A stretch of 64,000 bases of DNA, from assembly GCA_015039365.1 (NCBI GenBank), contig WION01000080.1, positions 121,985-185,984 on the forward strand, written 5' to 3'. Positions 56,651-64,000 of this stretch are shown piece by piece. Position 1 is the first letter of the stretch. Each line of letters opens with the position of its first letter. Made by a program: the position numbers and the translations under genes. Source of the stretch: Amanita rubescens. Lineage: Eukaryota; Basidiomycota; Agaricomycetes; Agaricales; Amanitaceae. The notes under the pieces were generated by a model. That model did no database searches. It worked only from the letters and a program-made list of their open reading frames with translations, and had not been told where the DNA came from.

Positions 56651-59600
56651 ATGGACACTCAATCCTCCGCCTCGACCTCCGCATCATCTCTTTCTTCAGC
56701 CACATTTGATGAATACAACCAAAAATTGCAGCAAGCTGCACTGAAAGCGACGCGACATGCGGCTTACATGCCGCCCGACATTTCTTTTCACCGCTCAATG
56801 GATGCAGGGCTCTCAAAGGATCTGGACGAATGTTCGGCGCGGCTCCTGTTCCTGACAAACAGGCTGTTGTCGCTTGCGAGTACTGTCGATGCTACGACAT
56901 CGTCTAGGGATAAGGGGAAGGCGAAACTACAAGCACAAGACGATGTTGTGGACAATTTTCATCCAGTTGTGGTGGATTGCATGGATCAGTTGTTAGAGAG
57001 AACAGTGAGTGTTAGCGTATGATTACGGAGAAATGTCGGCTGACGTCTTTTATTAGGACGCTTGCCTGGACGAGTACCTTGGCCGAACAAAACCACCTGC
57101 CGTTGTTGTTAATCAAACACCTGCCACGACGAAAAAAATGACTAATAAGGTGAAAAACTTGCAAGTGATGTTGAACGACATTTCTGATCCTTGCATAGTC
57201 TAGACAAGCGTTGCCGAGCGGACATCTAGATCCAGCGCTGCAACATGCGTCTCGTATCCCAAAACCACAATTATCATTCAAACACAAGATAGATAACTCA
57301 GACATCCCTTGGTATCCTTCACTTACCCATAAATACAACGCCCGAGTACCACTTGGCTATGATTTTCGCGACGCACAAGACCAGGATGGGGAATTCTCTA
57401 TGTATGTATCACGTACCCCACTTCGTCATCGCTAACCATGATGCAACAGCCAGACCCATCCATACCGGTATGAGATCACCCACTTTACCCCACCAGCCTA
57501 CATGTTCGTCAACCAGACACCTACACCTCCATCCCCACTATCAAGCAATCCTCTTACTTGGGTATCTACACCTCAGCATTTTCAATCTATGCTAGCAAAG
57601 TTGCGTCAAGCGTCAGAAATTGCCGTTGACTTGGAGCATCACAGCTACAGGAGCTATGCTGGATTTGTCTGTTTGATGCAATTGAGTACAAGGCAAGAAG
57701 ATTGGATCGTGGATACGTTGGCCTTGAGGGAGGAACTTACAGAACTCAATGAAGTTTTTACGAATCCAGAAATTGTAAAAGTATGTATAACCCAATCTGC
57801 TCCCGTCCCGCTTTCAACTGCAGTTTTAGGTTTTTCATGGAGCAGAAAGCGACATTCCTTGGCTGCAGCAAGACTTCAACCTTTACGTCGTTAACCTCTT
57901 CGATACATTCCATGCGTCCAAACTACTAGGTAAAATCCTCGTTCTTCGCTCCACGGCTGCCTTCGATAATTGATTTTATTTTGTAGAGTTTCCCAGACAC
58001 GGACTTGCCAATCTTCTCGAGATGTACTGTGATTTTGTCCCCGACAAACGATACCAACTGGCTGACTGGCGGATCCGGTAAATATCACCGTTGTTCGCAA
58101 AAGTTATATTAATCCAGTACAGGCCATTACCCGAAGAAATGGTTTTGTATGCGCGCGCGGATACCCATTTCCTCATTTACATCTATGATTGTCTTCGAAA
58201 TGCTTTGATTGACCGATCACAATCCCGGTCTGGCTCGCGGTCGCCCTCGTCATCATCACCTCCGCCTGTGCAAACCGGACCCAATTCATTACTGGAAACG
58301 GTTATCGCTCGATCCCGAGAGACATCTCTTCGAGTATATCAAAAAGAAGCTTATGACGCTGCGTATGGTTCGAGACCAGGTGGATGGGACACATTGGCGC
58401 GCAAGTGGAATAAACCACTTTTGTTCGCAAACAACGGGAATAGCATTGGCAAGGTGCCACGCACCATATACCGTACCGTGCATGCGTGGAGGGATAGGAT
58501 AGCTCGCGAGGAGGATGAAAGTACACGGTATGTTCTACCTTTGTTGTTAAGGCTGCCTTCTAACATCGGTCAAGGTATGTGCTACCGAATCACTACCTCT
58601 TTTACCTTGCGGAGCATCCTCCAAATGATATGGCCTCTCTGCTGAACTTATTTCCTTCGAACCCTCCACCTGTTATCCGAAGAAGAGCGAAAGAGCTACT
58701 TGATGTCGTTCGTAATGTGCAGATAAAGATTCTCTCGTCTTCTGCGGAACCTGAAATTCCCCAAATACCGCAAGAAGTAGTGCAGACGGCGGCGTTCGTG
58801 GAAATGGAGACGATCAAGGAGAGTTCTGAAACAGTAGATATTTGGGCTGGCGGTAAGTTGTCAGTTCCACTCAGCTAGAATTCACAATGATTAGAGAGCA
58901 GGTACAAGGACCATCACTTCAGTCACTGCGAAACAATCATCCCTGTTCAAGCCCCCAATGTCCTCTCCGGTTATGATGGCTAAGTCCCTGATGACGAAGA
59001 ACAGCATATTTTGGGGACACAAAGTGAGCATCTCAGAGACGTAGAGGGAAAAGCTCACTAGGCATAAGCAGAATGCAGAAGACGGTCCGCGTTCCGCATC
59101 CCATTTCAAGGAACTGGTCTCCCGTATAAATAGCACTCTCGCCATTGCACCATCCGTACCGAAGGTATTGCTTATCATAACTACTGTCTGTGAAGCTCGT
59201 AACACATTGAATAGCCCGTTGCCAAAGAGCTAGAGGATCCCGTCGAATCAAAGGCAGAACGGGATGCAGAACGTGTGCTAGATATGCACGTGGAGGTTCC
59301 ATTTGTTCCGGCGGCCGCTAGGAAACCTAAAGTCTTGGAAACTTATGCTGAGGATACCATCGTGGTTGTTGGCCAGACGCGCCCCAAGAAGAGGAAACGA
59401 AATAGTAAGAAGTTCACGGAGCAAGCCGAAAGCTGCGAAATTCTCGCGGTACCGGGCAATGAAGATGTGGACCCTCATGGGGTGGCGAGCATGAGTAAAC
59501 CTCTGGGGGAAAAAGAAAAGCCGGAAATTGTGATGGAAGCCGGTGAAATATCGGATGAACAAGATTTTGACTTTTCGGCCGTACCCAATATACTGGACGA

Positions 59601-59814
59601 TGATCCTGACAATGAGGCCCAAGAAAGGAACACGAAGCCAAAAAGACTCAAGTCACAAGATAAGACCAGGAAAGCTAAAGGTCCACCATTTGCTCCTATT
59701 CACACGTATATTGGCTAATGAAAGGCAATAGGGCCTTATGGCGATTTTCCAGCACCTCCCAGGGCACAGAGCGAATTCAAAGGTGGTAATAGATCCCACA
59801 CGTTCAGACGGTGA
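56651..59814 (+). CDS. RRP6: Exosome-associated 3'-5' exoribonuclease Rrp6/EXOSC10
   Basis: Nuclear RNase D-type nuclease that trims rRNA, snoRNA and unstable RNAs with the exosome. Start [23 protein letters not shown]2NT domain ([20 protein letters not shown]). Then [40 protein letters not shown], exonuclease motif [21 protein letters not shown] (DxE), motif [59 protein letters not shown], motif [17 protein letters not shown] (DEDDy). HRDC domain [20 protein letters not shown]. The C-terminal tail is charged with KKRKRNSKK and ends [15 protein letters not shown] (stop 59812-59814). At least 12 GT-AG introns. All DEDD-y residues are visible. Confidence 0.94.
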
Positions 59815-60424
59815 TAACATGTTACAGTAGTGTCCTCTTGAAGGTTCAATTCAATGCATTTCATTCCATATGACACTATGACTCACGTCCGAGATGCCGA
59901 ATGGACTTTATCTCCGAAATTTGTGGTTGTACCCACGGCACATTAAGGAACCGCCAAAAAAGCGTTATACCGTCGATCGTCAAAATATTTGCCGTCTAAA
60001 TGACCAATATTCGATAGGTAATTGAAGCAGGACATTGCTTGTCAGGAAACGTGCAGCTGCAGGCTATGAATACCCAGTTCATCTATTGCTTATGATTCAT
60101 CCAACGTCTGACAAATGGACCTTTCGAGTTGAAGATCGGTTATGACCCGCCAAGATCGCGATAATTGAAACATTGATATGTCAAATGCCGTAATGCCGAA
60201 TCGCTGCCGGCTATCGCTTTCATGACAGACACCAACTTTCCGCCGGGATGCACCGGATGCCAGTGGTTCTGATAACGATGAAAAGCCATGGGGTCACTTT
60301 CGCCGGACCATGAATTACCGTTGTTTACGATTGTCAAGCCGTCTTTTTTTCTTCTATTTAAATAACATCCGTGTCAATTCAAAATCTTAGCGTGCCCGAG
60401 TGGGTAACCCGATTCCCTCTGAAA
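59815..60424. other. Intergenic region, Rrp6 to MFS
   Basis: 0.6 kb, no gene. The frame at 60140-60337 (minus) is unsupported. Confidence 0.45.
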
Positions 60425-62660
60425 ATGCCTAAATCGATCGCTGATACCCCAAAGTCGCATGACTCTCCTCAAATTTATGACATTGAACATGTACCAGTAG
60501 AGAATGACCCGAGGAAATGGACACCGTTTCGAAAGGTATGTTGTCTGCTTGATTCACATTAAAAGCGATACCAATCATGCGCCTTACTTTCAGAATTTTA
60601 CATTAGCGCTGATATCTTCAGCAGCCATGATTGCAGGAGTCGCAGGAAATATTCAGAATCGTCAGTATCTGATTGCCGATCTCCAAGGTTTACGCGATTG
60701 ACTCTTTAAACAGCCGCTGTGGAAGAAATGCAAGCCAGCATAGGGGCGACGAATGAACAGTTTAGCTTGAGCATTTCGCTTTTCATTCTGCTCCAGGGTG
60801 CAATGCCCTTGGCGTGGACCGCCATCAGCGAGGTGAAGGGTAGAAAAGTGAGCCGTAGCAAGATAAATCTGGTTATTAATAACATCTTCCTCTGTAGGTA
60901 GTATATCTGGTCTCTTTGGCCTTGTTCGCACTATCGTCCGTGGCTGTAGCACTGAGCCCTAATATGAACTGGTTTGTGATTACGTTCATCGCTTTGGAGG
61001 CATGCACTGATAATAGCGCAGTGTGATAGGTTTCCGATGTCTCCAAGCCACAGGGTAAACACAACTTTTCGGCTTTAAGATGATTTAAGTGATGTTCGAT
61101 GTTCCTTCAGCTCAAGTGCTATCATGGCCATTGGTGCGTCAACGTTGGCAGATATATTTGAACCAAAAGAGCGAGGGACCAAGGTAACGTGCTGGGTCCT
61201 GTTATATTAATTCACGAGAAGTCTCACTGAGTCGTCCAAGGTGGGAATATTCTACATTGCGCCCCTTCTTGGACCTGTAAGTGGCAATATAACGCGAAAT
61301 AATCCGCCTTTGAATATTCACCCCAAGATTTAGGCGCTCGGTCCCATCCTTGGCGGCGCATTAACAACGGGCTTTGGCTGGCGTGCTATATTCTGGTTCC
61401 TGACTATCATTGCGGGTATCAGCTGCCTCTCGTTTCTGCTCTTCCAGGACACGTATCGCAGGGAGCGCAGCCTCTTCTACCAAAAAGCTCTAAAGGCGCA
61501 TTTGAAGCATCTGCCATCACCATCCTCGACGGCTGGCACAAGAAGTCCCGGGGAAATGACAATTGTTGACCCAGAGAAGGGAGAAAAGGATCTGGAAGAG
61601 GAATCTCGACGTCACACTGAACTGGATCTAAAACAAGTTGATCTAACGCTAAGGGATTTTAACCCCCTTGTACCTATCTGGTTTGGTCTTCGTCGTCTGA
61701 ACAATGTGGTAATCCTCTTCGCGTCAGGTAAATCCCTCGTTCATGTTGAATGTGTAATGAATGTTAAAGCTATGACTTACTAGGACTGTCGTTCGCATTT
61801 AATTACATGGTGTCATATACGGCTGCACGCACTTTAGGATACAATTACGGGTACGATCCGCTTAAAATCGGACTTGTGACGTTGGCATTTGGAATAGGTA
61901 AATAGGCCCCTTCCCCTTTTTGCGCCACACGGCTTCCCCGGACCATCCTTGTTCTTTGTGACTTTGTCTTATTGCATTGCGTTTGTGTGTTCAAGGGTGC
62001 ACATTTGGTAGTCTTATCAGCGGACGCTGGTCGGACTACAACTTGGCGAAGTTGAAAGAGGCTAACGGAGGTGTTGCCTATCCAGAGGTAACGTCTTGCA
62101 TTGTCCATAGCAGTCTTTGCTAATTTACCCTTCCGCTTTTGCGATAGATGCGGCTTAGGAGTACGATATTGGGCGTTGTCGCAGCGCCACCCTTCATCGC
62201 CGCGCTGGGGTGGCTTTGGCAGGAAAAAGTGCACATTTCTGTTGTCTGCGTCATCTTTTTCTTCAACGGCTTTTTCTTCATGTATGCAGCTTTGAGCTTT
62301 AGCCTAGTGATGTTGACTGACTATTGTTCTAGCTGGCCATATACCAGTGCTCTAGCCTACATCGTGGATTCAAACATGGGTCGCTCATCTACAGCTGTAG
62401 CGACGAATAGTGCGTTCAGAGGTTTATTCGCATTTGTGGCTACGGAGGTCGCGGTGCCGCTCCAAGATGCCCTAGGAGATGGTCCGTTCTGTTGTTATGC
62501 ATATCGTGCATTGCGTTAACTATGAATTTCAGGGTGGATGATGACGCTATGGGCATTTTTTATACTCATTAGCGGGCTGCTCATGCTACTTACATATTGG
62601 AAGGGTAAGTCATGGCGAGAAAGTGCGGAGGCGCGCGAAGCGAAAGAAAGTATGGAATAG
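60425..62660 (+). CDS. MFS multidrug-type transporter, DHA1 family
   Basis: Drug:H+ antiporter-type carrier. Start MPKSIADTPKSHDSPQIYDI at 60425. Exons: NFTLALISSAAMIAGVAGNI, AVEEMQASIGATNEQFSLSI, LLQGAMPLAWTAISEVKGRK (motif A region), VVYLVSLALFALSSVAVALS, VIGFRCLQATG (exon with donor before CA.. near 60985), SSAIMAIGASTLADIFEPKE, VGIFYIAPLLGP, ALGPILGGALTTGFGWRAIF (motif C-like GPxxGG), a long cytosolic loop with DPEKGEKDLEEESRRH, then LSFAFNYMVSYTAARTLGYN, GSLISGRWSDYN, VSVVC.., YTSALAYIVDSNMGRSSTAV and GWMMTLWAFFILISGLLMLL; stop 62658-62660. About 12 membrane helices. Substrate unknown. Confidence 0.87.
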
Positions 62661-64000
62661 ATTCAACCTCGGTGTTACCCACTGTCCGATAGTATAATAG
62701 ATAGATAGATAGACATATGCATCAACCAAAGTGTATTTTACATAGATCAGAATGACTGTCTCCGGAGCCCTCTTATCTACCTTGCTAAATCTGTTTGCCC
62801 TATCCAATAACCAGTTGGCACTCAAGGTGTTTGACTCTGGGAGGACCACACGGAGTCATGCCTTCCCTCATCTTCTTTCGGCCAGGACAATGAGCAGGTC
62901 GACCGTTGTGAAATCTCCCTGGACGATATGCCATACTTCGGATGTCCGAGTCTTGTCCGTTCAAGTCTTTACCCGCGACCCCTGGAAGACCAGGATAGAC
63001 GATCGGCGAATGGGGGGGCGCTCGTGCTGGTACTAAAAGGAGAATCGTCGTAGGGATTTGGGTCAGAGACTGAGTCGTTAGTTGAGCCGGTGCCCCTGTT
63101 TCAATTATGTCGATTATTAGTAGCCTTACGACACCAACGCCCGTCCACTATCTCCCAGCGGGGACTGCTTTGTTCCGTAATTACTAATATCCCGGTATAT
63201 AGAAGACTTGTCATCCGCTCACTTATCGCATCGCGGTTCAATATTCAATCCTTGTTGACTCCAAAGCGGAGATCATTGGGAACGTAAAGCAAGTGACAGA
63301 GCTTGGCGGTCGCAATTGGAATATTAATGGCATTGAACGGGTCTAGATACGTGTCACGCTCGTTGGCAGTATGCATCAGCTCGTGAATGAGTTTTTGAGG
63401 AATTTAGAACAACTACAGGTATCCACGGCCATAGGACTTTGAAAGCACCGCATCCCGTCCGATCTGCGCAGTCAACCAAAGTGCCGCCTAGTTAGTACCA
63501 CGGTGGGGGACCACGCGGGAATCCTGGGTGCTGTGGTTTTTTCCCGTCTTGGCAAGAATTCTATTACAACTAGATTGCCTGTGCACATCGACATTGAACA
63601 AAAACAATGTATTTTTTATTTCTACTGTGTAACACTAGGTTCAGCCATGCGCGACCGAACAATATCTGTCATGTCTTCCCTGATCTTCTTTCGGCCAGGA
63701 CCATGAACAGGAGGGTTAACATAGACTTGTAGAACGCTCAGTAGCGAATGGATATTTCCAATTCCTAGAATATTCGGAAGGACAGAATACCGATATTCCC
63801 GTCTGGTGTGTTTGGAAAGGCAGAGGAGTGGCGTCGAGCTTGGGGCCCCACATACCAGTCCTACCATCAACGAAGACGATAACTTATGGCGTCGACAGTA
63901 GCCAAGTTCTGTTGTTTGATAGTGCTCATAATACTGCCTTTGCGCAGTTCATCGACGCAACCAGCACCCACAAGCCGAGGCGTATCGATGTAATCCTGAT
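62661..64000. other. Terminal 1.3 kb without a convincing gene
   Basis: Contains a GATA microsatellite (62697-62712). It also has two related stretches at 62868-62915 and 63671-63718 (CTTCCCT.ATCTTCTTTCGG followed by CCAGGAC.ATGA.CAGG). On the minus strand near 63370-63410, KLIHELMHTANERDTYLDPF is an HExxH-containing peptide of possible metalloprotease origin, but I cannot extend it to a gene. Confidence 0.4.

Noticed and set aside
1..64000. tRNA, rRNA or CRISPR features
   Set aside because: I scanned for T-loop GGTTCGA(A/T)TC with matching acceptor stems and for regularly spaced repeats and found none; CRISPR is not expected in a eukaryote.

Overview
The window is nuclear DNA of a filamentous basidiomycete, most likely an Agaricomycete. 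It has densely packed eukaryotic genes on both strands, split by many introns of about 50 nt. It also carries families typical of mushroom-forming fungi: a Crinkler-type NTPase/nuclease, FunK1-like kinase debris, F-box proteins, an Msb2-type signalling mucin and an MLKL-like HeLo/kinase protein. All exon structures were read by eye from splice signals and family conservation, with no transcript support.

Layout. 0.3-4.1 kb (-): chitin synthase. 4.6-7.9 kb (+): a Crinkler (CRN) gene with one in-frame stop, bracketed by a perfect 52-bp direct repeat and a 30-bp inverted repeat. The second copy of the direct repeat lies just upstream of the AP-2 sigma adaptin gene (8.5-9.1 kb, +). 9.4-10.5 kb (-) F-box protein and 10.7-11.7 kb (+) EB1/Mal3 are divergent. 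12.1-13.9 kb (-): MCT-like MFS transporter. 15.0-15.9 kb (-): small basic protein. 16.5-18.5 kb (-): fungal family of unknown function with an eroded 5' part. 19.4-21.1 kb (+): ArfGAP Glo3. 21.7-22.5 kb (+): Ubc1/UBE2K-type E2. 22.7-24.6 kb (-): second MFS transporter. 26.1-27.7 kb (-): SRPK-like kinase. 29.0-32.7 kb (+): disordered RING-H2 protein. 32.9-34.0 kb (-): ETF beta subunit. 34.3-36.3 kb (+): MLKL-like protein. 36.5-37.6 kb (+): intronless ACC deaminase. 37.9-45.7 kb: gene-poor and repeat-rich. 45.8-46.4 kb (+): ribosomal protein uL23/L25. 46.5-49.2 kb (+): Msb2-like mucin. 50.2-50.7 kb (+): FunK1 remnant. 51.0-53.2 kb (-): 721-residue LP-repeat protein. 54.9-56.5 kb (-): probable pseudokinase. 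56.7-59.8 kb (+): Rrp6 exosome nuclease. 60.4-62.7 kb (+): DHA1-type MFS transporter. The last 1.3 kb holds fragments only.

The core genes (AP-2 sigma, EB1, Glo3, E2, ETF beta, uL23, Rrp6) are unrelated housekeeping functions. The accessory genes (CRN, the HeLo/kinase protein, ACC deaminase, the repeat proteins and the kinase remnants) sit between them. No operon-like pathway is apparent. The most notable observations are six introns that make sense only with GC-AG borders, an 8-nt microexon in ETF beta, the duplicated promoter segment around the broken CRN gene, the MLKL-like protein with changed kinase motifs, and an Msb2-like mucin whose ectodomain carries about ten Cys-flanked hydrophobic repeats.
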